Part shown: in pieces, positions 1 through 9,531 of the stretch
How the letters are laid out: each line of letters starts with the position of its first letter
Position numbering within the stretch: position 1 is the stretch's first letter
DNA from: Franconibacter pulveris DSM 19144
Lineage (GTDB): Bacteria; Pseudomonadota; Gammaproteobacteria; Enterobacterales; Enterobacteriaceae
DNA length: 64,000 bases
Direction: 5' to 3'
NCBI GenBank assembly: GCA_000621185.1
Contig: KK211222.1
Location: 305,523 to 369,522 of the forward strand
Translations under genes and position numbers: made by a program
The notes under the pieces: generated by a model
Seen by the model: the letters and a program-made list of their open reading frames with translations, nothing else
Database searches by the model: none
What the model was told of the DNA's origin: nothing

Positions 1-598
1 TCGTCGGGAAGGGGTGCGGACCGGCGGCGGTGCCCAGCATATAGTGCGCTTTCTCATAGCTGCCGGACCAGTCGCGAAGCGCCTCGTTGCAGGCGTCCTT
101 CAACGTGGCGGAGCCGCTATGCACCGGGATAACCTCTGCGCCCATCAGTTTCATGCGAAACACGTTCGGCGATTGACGCTCAACATCTTTCGCACCCATA
201 TAAATGCGGCATTTCAGACCGAGCAGGGCGCTGGCGAGCGCCGAGGCGACGCCGTGCTGGCCCGCGCCGGTTTCAGCGATAATCTCGGTTTTGCCCATGC
301 GTTTGGCAAGCAGCGCCTGGCCTAATACCTGGTTCGTTTTATGCGCGCCGCCGTGCAGCAGGTCTTCACGCTTAAGATAAAGGGTGGTTTTCGTGCCTCT
401 GGTCAGGTTCTGACATTTGGTTAACGCAGTAGGGCGACCCGCGTAATTTTTCAGCAGGTCGGTAAACTGCGCCTGAAATTCCGGGTCGCTCTGGGCGCTG
501 ACAAAGGCCGCTTCCAGCTGGCGCAGCGCGGGCATCAGGATCTGCGGCACATACATACCGCCAAATTCACCAAAATAGGGGTTCAGTAAAGTTGTCAT
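1..598 (-). CDS. trpB: Tryptophan synthase beta chain (partial, C-terminus beyond window)
   Basis: The start codon lies at 596-598 and the reading frame runs off the left edge of the window, so only about 199 N-terminal residues are present. The protein begins [18 protein letters not shown] and contains the HKTNQ motif, whose lysine forms the Schiff base with pyridoxal phosphate in this family. TrpB condenses indole with serine to make tryptophan and works as an alpha2-beta2 complex with TrpA. It starts 11 bases after trpCF ends and is the fourth structural gene of the trp operon. Identity is secure; trpA is expected just outside the window. Confidence 0.97.
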   Translation of the reverse strand, partial: MTTLLNPYFGEFGGMYVPQILMPALRQLEAAFVSAQSDPEFQAQFTDLLKNYAGRPTALTKCQNLTRGTKTTLYLKREDLLHGGAHKTNQVLGQALLAKRMGKTEIIAETGAGQHGVASALASALLGLKCRIYMGAKDVERQSPNVFRMKLMGAEVIPVHSGSATLKDACNEALRDWSGSYEKAHYMLGTAAGPHPFPT

Positions 599-609
599 TC
601 GTCGCTTCC

Positions 610-1968
610 TTAATAAGCCCGCAGCGTTCTGAAGACCGCCGCCAGCTTGTTGGCATCTTTGATTCCCGGCTCTCTTTCCACGCCGGAGTTAAAATCGAGT
701 CCCACACAGCCAAGCTTCGCCGCTTCCACACAGTTGTCGGCGCCAAGGCCGCCCGCGAGGAAGGCATTATCGAGTTTTTCACCCGCCAACAGCGACCAGT
801 CGAAGCGCTGACCGCTGCCGCCCTGGCCGTTATCCAGCACATATTTCGCTACGTGATTAAGATTACGCGGCGGGAGAGTCTGTGCCACGCTCAATGCTTT
901 CCAGATTTCCACGTTCGCTGGCAGCGCGGTGCGCAGGGCGTCGATATAAGTCTGGTCTTCGCTGCCGTGCAGTTGAACGGCAGCGAGCTTAAGCGCATTG
1001 ACCGTTTCCACCACCTCATTTTGAAGGGCGTTGCGAAAGACGCCGACATAGCGCAGCGGTGCGGCGCGCTTCACGGTTTTCGCCTGTTCAATCGTCACCG
1101 CGCGAGGAGAGGAGGAGACAAAAATCAGCCCGCCGTAGATGGCGCCTGCGTCGTGGGCCGCCTGCGCGTCTTCAGGGCGCGTCAGCCCGCACACTTTGTT
1201 GGCGCCAAGCAGCACGCGCTGTACGGCTGCCGCCAGATCGTCCTCTTCCATCAGCGCGGAACCAATCAGGAAACCGTTGGCGAAATGGCTCAGTTCGCGC
1301 ACCTGCGCATAAGTATTGATGCCGGATTCGCTGATAACCGTCACGCCTGCGCCAAGGCGCGGCGCAAGCTCGCGGGTGCGGTTGAGATCGATTGAGAGAT
1401 CGCGCAGGTCGCGGTTATTAATACCGACCACTTTGGCTTCCAGACGGATAGCGCGCTCCAGCTCCTCTTCGTTGCTCACTTCGGTCAGCACGCCCATGTT
1501 CAGGCTGTGCGCCACGGCAGCGAGCTGACGGTACTGTTCATCATCCAGCACCGAGAGCATCAGCAGGCAGGCGTCCGCCTGATAGAAACGCGCCAGGTAG
1601 ATCTGGTAAGCGTCGATAATAAAATCTTTGCACAGCACCGGTTGTGTGACGATGCCGCTGACTACGGGCAGGAAATCGAAGCTGCCCTGGAAATATTTCT
1701 CATCCGTCAGGACAGAGATAGCCGAAGCGTGATGCTTATAAACAGATGCAATGCGCGCCGGGTCGAAGTCCTCGCGGATCACCCCTTTTGACGGAGAGGC
1801 TTTCTTACATTCAAGGATGAACGCGGTGCGCGCGCCCTGCAGCGCGTCGTAGAAACTGCGCGTGCTCGGCTTAACGTCATTCTGAAAGCTCGCCAGCGGT
1901 TGCTGCTGCTTGCGGGCTTCCACCCAAATCGCCTTATCTGCGACGATTTTCGCTAAAACGGTTTCCAT
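610..1968 (-). CDS. trpC: Fused indole-3-glycerol phosphate synthase / phosphoribosylanthranilate isomerase
   Basis: This is a 452-residue bifunctional TrpC-TrpF protein, the size of the E. coli enzyme. The N-terminal half (about 1-255) is the indole-glycerol-phosphate synthase barrel, with the CKKASPSKG segment and the SESGI motif. The C-terminal half starts near NKVCGLTR and is the isomerase barrel, with LDFNSGVE near the end. The two domains catalyse consecutive steps from phosphoribosyl-anthranilate to indole-3-glycerol phosphate in the cytoplasm. Only three bases separate it from trpGD upstream, which points to one transcript and possible translational coupling. The fusion is typical of Enterobacteriaceae. 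Confidence 0.97.
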   Translation of the reverse strand: METVLAKIVADKAIWVEARKQQQPLASFQNDVKPSTRSFYDALQGARTAFILECKKASPSKGVIREDFDPARIASVYKHHASAISVLTDEKYFQGSFDFLPVVSGIVTQPVLCKDFIIDAYQIYLARFYQADACLLMLSVLDDEQYRQLAAVAHSLNMGVLTEVSNEEELERAIRLEAKVVGINNRDLRDLSIDLNRTRELAPRLGAGVTVISESGINTYAQVRELSHFANGFLIGSALMEEDDLAAAVQRVLLGANKVCGLTRPEDAQAAHDAGAIYGGLIFVSSSPRAVTIEQAKTVKRAAPLRYVGVFRNALQNEVVETVNALKLAAVQLHGSEDQTYIDALRTALPANVEIWKALSVAQTLPPRNLNHVAKYVLDNGQGGSGQRFDWSLLAGEKLDNAFLAGGLGADNCVEAAKLGCVGLDFNSGVEREPGIKDANKLAAVFRTLRAY

Positions 1969-1971
1969 GCC

Positions 1972-3567
1972 TTACCCTCTTGATGCCAGTGCGGTAACAC
2001 GGTCATAAGCGCTGCCGCTGCGTAATACGTCAATCACCCGCCGGGCATTGGTTTTTAAATCTTCTTCGCCGTGCAGACGCATCAGCATCGCGACGTTGGC
2101 GGCGACGGCCGCCTCATGCGCGGTTTCACCTTTACCTTGTAACAGGCGGGTGAGAATGTCACGGTTTTCTTCCGGCGTGCCGCCTGCGAGGTCCGCTTTC
2201 TCATAAGGGGATAAGCCAAAATCGTCGGCGGTCAGCTGATAGCTTTTTATCTCGCCATCATTGAGCTCTGCAACCAGCGTCGGGGCGTGAAGGGAGACTT
2301 CATCCATTCCTCCGCTATGCACGACGGCCGCGCGCTGGTAGCCAAGCACGCGCAGGGTTTCGGCAATCGGCAGCACCAGTTCCGGGCTGTAAACGCCAAT
2401 CAGCGCCAGCGGTGGGTGAGCCGGGTTAATCAACGGCCCCAGCACGTTAAAGAGCGTGCGGGTTTTCAACTGCTGGCGTACCGGCATGGCGTGACGAAAG
2501 CCGGTGTGATACTTCGGCGCAAACAGGAAACAGACGCCAAGGTCATCCAGCGCCTGGCGCGATGCTTGTGCGTTCATCTCCAGATTAATGCCGAAAGCGG
2601 CCAGCAGGTCGGAAGAGCCCGAGCGGCTGGAGACGCTGCGGTTGCCATGTTTTGCGACCTTCAGCCCCACCGCGGCGGCGACAAACGCGCTGGCGGTGGA
2701 GATATTAATGCTATTGCTGCCATCGCCGCCGGTGCCGACGATATCGGCAAACAGGTAGTCCGGGCGCGGGAAGGGCGCGGCGTCTTCCAGCAGCGCGGAA
2801 GCGGCGCCGGCAATTTCATTCGGGTGTTCGCCGCGCACCTTCATGCTGACCAGCACGGCCGCCAGTTGCTCGGGCTTCAGCTCGCCGCGGACGATCGCGG
2901 AGAAGAGCTGGTGGCTCTCTTCACGGCTCAGCGTTTGCGCCTGATAAAGCTTTTCCAGAATCGGCTGCAGCGAATTTTTCTGCTCAACCTGGGTTTGCGC
3001 CCAGGCAAGCGTCTGCTCAAGCAGGCGCGCGCCCTGCGTCGTCAGGATAGATTCAGGGTGGAACTGAAAACCGCATACGCGGTCTGCGTCATGACGCACC
3101 GCCATGACCATGCCATCGAAATGGGCGTTCACGGTCAACCCTGCCGGAATGTTGCTGCCGACCAGCGAATGATAGCGGGCGACCGGCAACGGGTTCATTA
3201 ATCCGGCGAACATCCCCTGGCCGTCATGCTCAATGCTTGAAGCTTTGCCATGCAAAATTTCCCCGGCCTGGCCAACGTAGCCGCCGTAGGCTTCCACTAT
3301 CGCCTGGTGGCCCAGGCAGATGCCGATAATCGGCAGCTTGCCGCGCATCCGGGTCAGAAGCTCAGGCATGCAGCCCGCTTCTGAAGGCGTGCCGGGGCCA
3401 GGCGAGAGCATCAGCACCGGGTTATCCATGGTCGCCAGACGGTCAATCAATGTCTGCGCCGGGACATGGTTGCGGTAGATAACCACGTTATGGCCGCTTG
3501 CCCGCAGCTGATCCGCCAGGTTGTAAGTGAAGGAGTCGATATTATCGAGCAGCAGAATGTCGGCCAT
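1972..3567 (-). CDS. trpD: Fused anthranilate synthase component II / anthranilate phosphoribosyltransferase
   Basis: This 531-residue fusion has a class-I glutamine amidotransferase domain in the first ~195 residues, with the nucleophile motif GICLGHQA and the HPES catalytic motif. An anthranilate phosphoribosyltransferase domain follows, with the GTGGDG phosphate-binding motif. The first domain supplies ammonia from glutamine to TrpE; the second attaches phosphoribosyl pyrophosphate to anthranilate. Its ATG shares one base with the trpE stop codon (TGATG), the arrangement known for trpE-trpD translational coupling in enterics. This keeps the two anthranilate synthase subunits in balance. 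Confidence 0.97.
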   Translation of the reverse strand: MADILLLDNIDSFTYNLADQLRASGHNVVIYRNHVPAQTLIDRLATMDNPVLMLSPGPGTPSEAGCMPELLTRMRGKLPIIGICLGHQAIVEAYGGYVGQAGEILHGKASSIEHDGQGMFAGLMNPLPVARYHSLVGSNIPAGLTVNAHFDGMVMAVRHDADRVCGFQFHPESILTTQGARLLEQTLAWAQTQVEQKNSLQPILEKLYQAQTLSREESHQLFSAIVRGELKPEQLAAVLVSMKVRGEHPNEIAGAASALLEDAAPFPRPDYLFADIVGTGGDGSNSINISTASAFVAAAVGLKVAKHGNRSVSSRSGSSDLLAAFGINLEMNAQASRQALDDLGVCFLFAPKYHTGFRHAMPVRQQLKTRTLFNVLGPLINPAHPPLALIGVYSPELVLPIAETLRVLGYQRAAVVHSGGMDEVSLHAPTLVAELNDGEIKSYQLTADDFGLSPYEKADLAGGTPEENRDILTRLLQGKGETAHEAAVAANVAMLMRLHGEEDLKTNARRVIDVLRSGSAYDRVTALASRG

Positions 3568-5129
3568 CAGAAAATCTCCTGTGCATGATGCGCCTGGGCG
3601 ATTGCGCGCAATACCGCGCGGGCTTTATTACGGGTTTCATCCGCTTCGGACTGCGGCACGGAGTCGAGCACCACGCCAGCGCCCGCCTGGACGGTGGCGA
3701 TGCCGTCTTCCACATAGGCCGAGCGAATAACGATGCAGGTATCAAGGTCGCCGTGAGCGGTGAAATAACCCACCGCGCCGCCGTAGCTGCCCCGGCGCTC
3801 GCCCTCGGCGGCGGCGATAAGCTGCATGGCGCGAACTTTCGGCGCGCCGCTCAGGGTGCCCATGTTCATGCAGGCGCGGTAAGCGTGCAGCACGTCGAGG
3901 TCCTGTCGCAGCTCGCCAACCACGCGGGAGACGAGATGCATGACAAAGGAGTAACGGTCTACTTTGGTCAGATCCGCCACATAGCGGCTGCCCGGCGTGC
4001 AGATGCGCGCCAGATCGTTACGCGCCAGATCAACCAGCATCAGGTGCTCAGAAAGCTCTTTATGGTCGGTGCGCATCTCCAGCTCAATGCGGCTGTCGAG
4101 ATCGCGATCCAGCGTGCCGTCGGCGCGGCGTCCGCGCGGACGGGTACCGGCGATGGGGTAGATCTCAATCTGGCGCGATGCGGCGTCATACTTCAGCGAG
4201 CTCTCCGGCGAGGCGCCAAACAGCGTGAAGTCGTTATCCTGCATAAAAAACATGTAAGGGCTTGGGTTGCTCTTTTTCAGCGTATCGTAGGCGGCCAGCG
4301 GCGACGGGCAGGGGAGCGTGAAGCGACGCGAAGGCACGACCTGAAAAATCTCCCCGGCGCGAATCGCTTTCTGCATATCGCGCACGACGGCGCCATACTC
4401 TTCATCACTCTGGTTGCATTCACAACGCATGCTTGCCACTTCCTGCACCGGCAACGGCGCGGCGGCCTGAGTCAGTTGCTGCTTGATCTGTTCAATGCGT
4501 GTTTGCAGACGCTGTTTCTCCAGCGGCTGCGGCGTAAAGAGGCTCGCCTGAATGCGGCTGCTTTTCTTCTGATGGTCAATAACCAACAGCGTTTCAGCAA
4601 GATAGAAACAGTAATCCGGGCAGCGATTCGACGCGTTAAGGGCTGGCAAGTCTTCAAAGCCCGCCACCAGGTCATAGGCGAACAGACCGCCGAAGAACAT
4701 CGCTTCTCGCTCATTTTCCGGTACGTCAACCAGCGTTTGCAGCAGGCGGAAGGTATCGAATACGGAAACCGAACAGAGGCGGGCATCTTCATCCAGCAAC
4801 TGGCTTACCGGTGGGAAGCGAAGCACGCGGGTCTGCGGCTGATGGGTGTTCTCTACGCCTGCAGGCAAGACATCATCCAGCAGGGCGAGCAGCGCCGCGC
4901 CGTTATCCGTTAAGGCAGATATCGTGACAGTGTCACCGATTGCGGTAATGCGCAACGCGCTATCCACTAGCAGCAGGCTTTTAAGATCGTTTTTACTGTC
5001 GATATCGGCCGACTCAAGCAGCAGAGTCGCAGGACGCGCGCCGCAGAGTTGGTTAAACAGCGCCGTTGGGTTTTCACGGTAAACCCCTTCGCTGCTGAGT
5101 AGTTCAAGTGCTGGTTTAGCTGTTTGCAT
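3567..5129 (-). CDS. trpE: Anthranilate synthase component I
   Basis: The start was set at the ATG at 5127-5129 ([15 protein letters not shown]), giving 520 residues as in E. coli; a longer in-frame extension upstream would run into the attenuator. The protein carries the chorismate-binding fold, with the PIAGTRPRG and [14 protein letters not shown] segments in the C-terminal half. The N-terminal LLESADI region corresponds to the tryptophan feedback site. It converts chorismate to anthranilate with ammonia from the TrpGD amidotransferase. It is the first structural gene of the trp operon, and transcription into it is controlled by the repressor site and attenuator upstream. Confidence 0.97.
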   Translation of the reverse strand: MQTAKPALELLSSEGVYRENPTALFNQLCGARPATLLLESADIDSKNDLKSLLLVDSALRITAIGDTVTISALTDNGAALLALLDDVLPAGVENTHQPQTRVLRFPPVSQLLDEDARLCSVSVFDTFRLLQTLVDVPENEREAMFFGGLFAYDLVAGFEDLPALNASNRCPDYCFYLAETLLVIDHQKKSSRIQASLFTPQPLEKQRLQTRIEQIKQQLTQAAAPLPVQEVASMRCECNQSDEEYGAVVRDMQKAIRAGEIFQVVPSRRFTLPCPSPLAAYDTLKKSNPSPYMFFMQDNDFTLFGASPESSLKYDAASRQIEIYPIAGTRPRGRRADGTLDRDLDSRIELEMRTDHKELSEHLMLVDLARNDLARICTPGSRYVADLTKVDRYSFVMHLVSRVVGELRQDLDVLHAYRACMNMGTLSGAPKVRAMQLIAAAEGERRGSYGGAVGYFTAHGDLDTCIVIRSAYVEDGIATVQAGAGVVLDSVPQSEADETRNKARAVLRAIAQAHHAQEIF

Positions 5130-5154
5130 TCTCGGCTTCCCGTCTGTTCTGTTC

Positions 5155-5179
5155 AAAAAAAAGCCCGCTTTAAGCGGGC
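5155..5179 (-). terminator. trp operon attenuator (rho-independent)
   Basis: On the minus strand a GC-rich hairpin (arms at 5163-5169 and 5173-5179, loop of three) is followed by a run of eight U. It lies between the leader peptide and trpE, exactly where the trp attenuator is expected. Ribosome stalling at the tandem Trp codons of trpL should decide whether this hairpin forms. Confidence 0.93.
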
Positions 5180-5223
5180 CGGGTATCTGATTGCGTTACG
5201 CATGCGTGAAGACACCGCCCGAT

Positions 5224-5268
5224 TCAGGAGGTACGCCACCAGCCGCGAAGAGTCAATGTTGCCTTCAT
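5224..5268 (-). CDS. trpL: trp operon leader peptide
   Basis: This is a 14-codon ORF, MKATLTLRGWWRTS. It has the two adjacent tryptophan codons and the C-terminal GWWRTS seen in E. coli TrpL, which is also 14 residues long. It lies between the trp promoter and the attenuator hairpin. Its translation senses charged tRNA-Trp: stalling at the WW codons favours the antiterminator and lets transcription enter trpE. The peptide itself has no known enzymatic role. Confidence 0.95.
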   Translation of the reverse strand: MKATLTLRGWWRTS

Positions 5269-5297
5269 TTTCAGATACCTTTTGCAGTGAACTTGCG

Positions 5298-5330
5298 TAC
5301 TAGTTAACTGGTTCATGGCCGAATTGTCAA
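5298..5330 (-). promoter_or_regulatory. trp promoter and overlapping TrpR operator
   Basis: On the minus strand a perfect -35 TTGACA (5325-5330) is followed after 17 bases by the -10 TTAACT (5302-5307). The -10 sits inside the near-palindrome around AACCAGTTAACTAGTACG, which closely matches the known TrpR operator. Repressor binding here would exclude RNA polymerase, as in E. coli. Confidence 0.92.
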
Positions 5331-5405
5331 CCCTGATTTCAGAAAAACATCAGGAATCGTTATGATGGGCGGCCTAATGCGTATTATTAACCGAGTGGAG
5401 CCGTT

Positions 5406-6287
5406 TTGAGCGAACCTGATTCCGCAGTCATTTACGATCTGCATAGCCATACAACGGCATCCGACGGGCTATTAACGCCCGCGCAACTGGTCCATCGCGC
5501 CGCCGGGATGCAAATCCATACGCTTGCGATTACCGACCATGACACCACGGCGGGCATTGCGCCGGCGCAGGCGGAAATCGACCGCGCAGGCCTGGCGCTG
5601 CGCCTGGTGGCTGGCGTAGAAATTTCCACCGTGTGGGAAAACCATGAGATCCACATTGTCGGCCTCGGTATCGACATTCATCATCCTGCGATGATCGCGT
5701 TCCTGGCAGAACAGGGAGAGCGGCGTATTCAGCGCGCCCGTATGATAGCGGAACGCCTTGAAAAAGCGCGTATTCCCGGCGCCTGGGAAGGGGCGCAGCG
5801 TTTTGCTGACGGCGGGATGATAACCCGCGGGCATTTTGCTCGCTTTCTCGTGGAGGCGGGGCGCGCCACCGAGCCGGCGAAGGTGTTTAAGCATTATCTG
5901 GCGCGGGGGAAAATCGGCTATGTTCCGCCGCAGTGGTGTACAATAAAACAAGCTATTGATGTGATTCATCATTCTGGCGGCCAGGCGGTTGTGGCCCATC
6001 CCGGGCGTTATGACCTGAGCGCAAAATGGCTTAAGCGGCTGCTTCATCACTTTGCCGAGACAGGCGGAGAGGCGATGGAGGTCGCGCAGTGTCAGCAGGC
6101 GCCGAATGAGCGTACGCAACTGGCGAATTATGCGGCGCAGTTTGGCTTGCTCGCATCCCAGGGCTCCGATTTTCATCAGCCCTCGCCATGGATTGAGCTG
6201 GGCCGCAAGCTGTGGCTGCCTGCTGGCGTTACGCCCGTCTGGGCGAGCTGGACATCGCCGGAAGAACGAAAAGAGAGGGTAGTATGA
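5406..6287 (+). CDS. rnm: 5'-3' exoribonuclease of the PHP family (RNase AM)
   Basis: The start is a TTG at 5406, giving a 293-residue protein that opens MSEPDSAVIYDLHSHTT, colinear with E. coli YciV/TrpH. The PHP metal-binding motifs are visible: HSHTTASDG near residue 14, ITDHDTT near 42, and the histidine- and aspartate-rich QGSDFHQP near the end. The E. coli protein is a 5'-3' exonuclease that trims the 5' ends of rRNAs and degrades short oligonucleotides. It is divergent from the trp operon, and its stop overlaps the yciO start by four bases, so the two are probably cotranscribed. Confidence 0.93.
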   Translation: MSEPDSAVIYDLHSHTTASDGLLTPAQLVHRAAGMQIHTLAITDHDTTAGIAPAQAEIDRAGLALRLVAGVEISTVWENHEIHIVGLGIDIHHPAMIAFLAEQGERRIQRARMIAERLEKARIPGAWEGAQRFADGGMITRGHFARFLVEAGRATEPAKVFKHYLARGKIGYVPPQWCTIKQAIDVIHHSGGQAVVAHPGRYDLSAKWLKRLLHHFAETGGEAMEVAQCQQAPNERTQLANYAAQFGLLASQGSDFHQPSPWIELGRKLWLPAGVTPVWASWTSPEERKERVV

Positions 6288-6904
6288 GTCAGTTTTTTTA
6301 TATTCATCCGGATAACCCGCAACCGCGCCTGATTAACCAGGCGGTAGAGATAATCCGTAAAGGCGGGGTTATCGTTTATCCCACCGATTCCGGCTATGCG
6401 CTGGGCTGTAAGCTGGAAGATAAAAGCGCAATGGAGCGGATTTGCCGGATCCGTCAGTTGCCCGACGGTCACAACTTTACTTTGATGTGCCGCGATCTCT
6501 CTGAGCTTTCCACTTACTCCTATGTCGATAACGTGGCGTTCCGGCTTATTAAAAACAACACGCCGGGCAACTACACCTTTATTCTCAAAGGCACTAAAGA
6601 GGTGCCGCGCCGCCTGCTGCAGGAGAAGCGTAAGACGATTGGCCTGCGCGTTCCCTCTAATCCTATCGCGCTGGCGCTGCTGGAGACGCTGAACGAGCCG
6701 ATGCTCTCCACCTCGCTGATGCTGCCGGGCAGCGATTTTACCGAGTCCGATCCGGATGAGATTAAAGACCGGCTGGAGAAGCAGGTCGATTTGATTATTC
6801 ATGGCGGGTATCTGGGGCAGCAGCCCACGACGGTGGTCGATCTCACCGACGATGCGCCAGTGGTATTGCGTGAAGGGGTGGGCGACGTTAAGCCTTTCTT
6901 ATAA
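6284..6904 (+). CDS. yciO: YrdC/Sua5-domain protein YciO
   Basis: The ATG at 6284 (MSQFFYIHPDNPQPRL) overlaps the rnm stop codon in an ATGA arrangement and gives 206 residues, the usual YciO size. The protein is a stand-alone YrdC-like domain, with the VYPTDSGYALGC and GLRVPSNPI segments that line the nucleotide pocket in this fold. Relatives TsaC and Sua5 make threonylcarbamoyl-AMP for tRNA t6A. YciO belongs to a side branch, so a role in t6A synthesis should not be assumed. Confidence 0.93.
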   Translation: MSQFFYIHPDNPQPRLINQAVEIIRKGGVIVYPTDSGYALGCKLEDKSAMERICRIRQLPDGHNFTLMCRDLSELSTYSYVDNVAFRLIKNNTPGNYTFILKGTKEVPRRLLQEKRKTIGLRVPSNPIALALLETLNEPMLSTSLMLPGSDFTESDPDEIKDRLEKQVDLIIHGGYLGQQPTTVVDLTDDAPVVLREGVGDVKPFL

Positions 6905-7000
6905 TATTGCGCAAGGCTATACTACGCGCCCAAAAATCGGGGTGTCATGCGCCCCGAATCCTGTCCGACGCCTGGGAAGGCGACACCTGAAGGAAGCTCA

Positions 7001-7876
7001 ATGAGCGAGAAATTACAGAAAGTGCTGGCGCGCGCCGGCCACGGTTCGCGCCGTGAAATCGAAACCATGATTACCGCAGGACGCGTCAGCGTGGATGGCA
7101 AAATCGCCACCCTCGGCGACCGTGTGGAAGTCACGCCAGCGCTGAAAATTCGTATTGATGGTCACCTTGTTTCGGTAAAAGAGTCGGTGGAACAGATCTG
7201 CCGCGTGCTGGCTTACTATAAGCCGGAAGGCGAGCTTTGCACCCGCAACGATCCGGAAGGCCGTCCTACCGTGTTCGACCGTCTGCCAAAACTGCGCGGC
7301 GCGCGCTGGATCGCGGTGGGCCGTCTTGATGTTAACACCTGCGGTCTGCTGCTCTTTACGACTGACGGCGAGCTGGCGAATCGACTGATGCACCCGAGCC
7401 GGGAAGTAGAGCGCGAATACGCGGTACGCGTCTTTGGCCAGGTTGACGATGCGAAAGTGCGTGAGCTGGCGCGGGGCGTACAGCTGGAAGATGGTCCGGC
7501 GGCGTTTAAAACTATCCGCTTCAGCGGCGGCGAAGGCATCAACCAGTGGTACAACGTTACCCTCACGGAAGGGCGCAACCGTGAAGTGCGTCGCCTGTGG
7601 GAAGCGGTAGGCGTACAGGTAAGCCGCCTGATTCGCGTGCGCTATGGCGATATCCCTCTGCCGAAAGGTTTGCCGCGCGGCGGCTGGACGGAGCTTGATC
7701 TGGCGCAGACCAACTACCTGCGTGAGCTGGTGGGCTTGCCCGCGGAGACCTCCAGCAAAGTGGCGGTTGAAAAAGACAGGCGCCGTATGAAGGCGAACCA
7801 GATTCGCCGGGCAGTAAAACGTCACAGCCAGGTGAGCGGCAACCGTCGCAGCGGCGGTGGCCGCAGCGGCAGCTAA
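7001..7876 (+). CDS. rluB: 23S rRNA pseudouridine-2605 synthase
   Basis: The start was set at 7001 ([19 protein letters not shown]), preceded by AAGGAAG; this gives 291 residues, matching E. coli RluB. An S4 RNA-binding domain occupies about residues 1-60. The RsuA-type catalytic domain follows, with the active-site aspartate in [14 protein letters not shown] (about residue 110). The C-terminal tail is basic and Gly/Ser-rich. The enzyme modifies U2605 in helix 93 of 23S rRNA. It lies about 100 bases after yciO on the same strand and ends at a strong terminator. Confidence 0.96.
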   Translation: MSEKLQKVLARAGHGSRREIETMITAGRVSVDGKIATLGDRVEVTPALKIRIDGHLVSVKESVEQICRVLAYYKPEGELCTRNDPEGRPTVFDRLPKLRGARWIAVGRLDVNTCGLLLFTTDGELANRLMHPSREVEREYAVRVFGQVDDAKVRELARGVQLEDGPAAFKTIRFSGGEGINQWYNVTLTEGRNREVRRLWEAVGVQVSRLIRVRYGDIPLPKGLPRGGWTELDLAQTNYLRELVGLPAETSSKVAVEKDRRRMKANQIRRAVKRHSQVSGNRRSGGGRSGS

Positions 7877-7880
7877 ATAA

Positions 7881-7904
7881 AACGCCCTCGAATGAGGGCG
7901 TTTT
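7881..7904. terminator. Terminator between rluB and btuR
   Basis: A nine-base-pair hairpin (AACGCCCTC / GAGGGCGTT, loop GAAT) is followed by TTTT on the plus strand and preceded by an A run. It can therefore serve both the plus-strand rluB transcript and the converging btuR transcript. Confidence 0.85.
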
Positions 7905-7932
7905 GCTTACTGCGCCGGGATAACGCTGACGG

Positions 7933-8523
7933 CTAGTAGTCAATGCCGATTTGCGCCTTAACGCCTGCGTCAAAGGCATGTTTAACCGGACGCAGTTCGC
8001 TTACGGTATCGGCATAATCAAGAATATCGCGGTGGCAGCCGCGGCCGGTGATGATGACCGTCTGGTGCGCCGGACGGTTTCGCAGCGCCTGCATGACCGT
8101 TTCCAGCGGCAGATAATCGTACGCCACCATGTAAGTCAGCTCGTCCAGAATCACCATATCGAGCGCGCTGTCCGCCAGCATCCGCTCGGCATGCCGCCAG
8201 ACTTCAAGGCAAGCGGCCGTATCACTCTCGCGGTTTTGCGTATCCCAGGTAAAACCCGTTGCCATTACCTGAAATTCAACGCCGTGCGGCTCCAGCAGAT
8301 TACGTTCGCCATTCGGCCAGGTGCCTTTAATAAACTGGATAACGCCCACTTTTTTACCGTGGCCGACGGCGCGGGCGGCTGTGCCAAAGGCGGCGGTGGT
8401 TTTGCCTTTGCCGTTGCCGGTAAACACGAGGGTGATGCCGCGCTCCTCTTGGGCGGCGGCCACGCGGGCATCGACCTTATCTTTTATTTTCTGCTGGCGT
8501 TGCTGATAGCGATCTTCGTTCAT
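7933..8523 (-). CDS. btuR: Corrinoid adenosyltransferase
   Basis: This 196-residue protein has the CobA/BtuR P-loop variant GNGKGKTT at about residues 36-43, preceded by a charged N-terminal helix typical of the family. It transfers the adenosyl group of ATP to cob(I)alamin, completing coenzyme B12 or salvaging cobinamide. Its start overlaps the yciK stop by four bases, so yciK-btuR form a two-gene operon. No B12 riboswitch was seen upstream. Identity is secure from near full-length similarity to the E. coli protein. Confidence 0.96.
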   Translation of the reverse strand: MNEDRYQQRQQKIKDKVDARVAAAQEERGITLVFTGNGKGKTTAAFGTAARAVGHGKKVGVIQFIKGTWPNGERNLLEPHGVEFQVMATGFTWDTQNRESDTAACLEVWRHAERMLADSALDMVILDELTYMVAYDYLPLETVMQALRNRPAHQTVIITGRGCHRDILDYADTVSELRPVKHAFDAGVKAQIGIDY

Positions 8524-9275
8524 TCGGCTATTCCCGGTTTGCGGCCTGGCTGGGCATCGAAACTCATGCCGGTTTTGCGGCGGCTGTCGTCGCCCATCAG
8601 CCAGAGGTAAAGCGGCATTAAATCCGCAGGCGTCTTAAGTTTATCGGCATCTTCTGTCGGAAAGGCGCTGGCGCGCATTTTGGTTCGCGTGCCGCCAGGG
8701 TTGATGCAGTTAACCCGCAACGATTTATATTCGTCCGCAAGCACCTGCATCATGCCTTCCGTTGCGAATTTGGACACGGCGTAAGCGCCCCATTGCGCCC
8801 GCCCCTGGCGGCCCACGCTTGAGGTGGTGAAGACCAGCGAGCCTGCTTCCGCCTTCAACAGCAGCGGCAACAGCGCCTGGGTTAAAAAGAAGGTGGTATT
8901 GACGTTAACCTGCATCACTTCACGCCAGCTTTCCGGCGTCTGTTCCATCATCGGTGCGATTTCACCCAGTATGCCAGCATTGTGCAATAAACCGTCCAGG
9001 CGAGGAACCTGAGCGGCGATTTCTCGTGCCACGCGCTGGCAATCTTCAACCGTAGCGCTGGCGTAATCGAGCAAAAACAGGCTGGCCGGGATGGCGCCCA
9101 GACGTGTTATGTCATCAGCGACCTGGCGTAATTTTTCTTCGCTGCGGCCCAATAAAAGCACCTGCGCTCCGTAACGCGCATAGGTCAATGCCGCCTCGCG
9201 GCCAATGCCGTCGCTGGCGCCTGTGACTAAAATTATGCGGTTTTGCAGCAGGTTAGTTTGCGGTTGATAGTGCAC
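8520..9275 (-). CDS. yciK: Short-chain dehydrogenase/reductase YciK
   Basis: The start is placed at a GTG at 9273-9275 (VHYQPQTNLL), preceded by GGAG at good spacing; this aligns with the E. coli start and gives 251 residues. Longer upstream in-frame starts lack family support. The SDR signatures are present: the cofactor motif TGASDGIG near the N-terminus, the HNAG motif, and the catalytic Tyr-x-x-x-Lys in AYAVSKFA. The substrate of YciK is not established. It is translationally coupled to btuR downstream. Confidence 0.92.
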   Translation of the reverse strand: MHYQPQTNLLQNRIILVTGASDGIGREAALTYARYGAQVLLLGRSEEKLRQVADDITRLGAIPASLFLLDYASATVEDCQRVAREIAAQVPRLDGLLHNAGILGEIAPMMEQTPESWREVMQVNVNTTFFLTQALLPLLLKAEAGSLVFTTSSVGRQGRAQWGAYAVSKFATEGMMQVLADEYKSLRVNCINPGGTRTKMRASAFPTEDADKLKTPADLMPLYLWLMGDDSRRKTGMSFDAQPGRKPGIAE

Positions 9276-9531
9276 GGGCAACTCCTCGGCGCAAGCGGCG
9301 GGCAAAAACCGACGCTTCATTTTGCATAAAAGCGCTTTATGCCTTAATCCGCTCGCTATTTCAATCGGCTGGGGGACCATAACAACCTGAGCGTAACATT
9401 TTGCAAATATTTCATCGCACAAGGAAAAATCAGGAACCTGACTCGCATGAACAAGACTAATCGCGAGACGCGCGCTGAAGCGTCGGGTAGACTAACGCCG
9501 TTTTTCGAGCGTAAAGACAGAGGCGGAAACT

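Noticed and set aside
592-1395. Long plus-strand open frame opposite trpCF
   Set aside because: It lies wholly inside trpC on the other strand, has no ribosome site and resembles no family. High-GC genes commonly leave the opposite strand open.
3585-4913. 442-codon plus-strand frame opposite trpE
   Set aside because: Arg/His/Ala-rich composition typical of antisense translation; trpE is unmistakable on the other strand.
7001-7060. Upstream in-frame start for rluB at 6947
   Set aside because: The extension is not conserved, and the ATG at 7001 has a good ribosome site and matches the family start.
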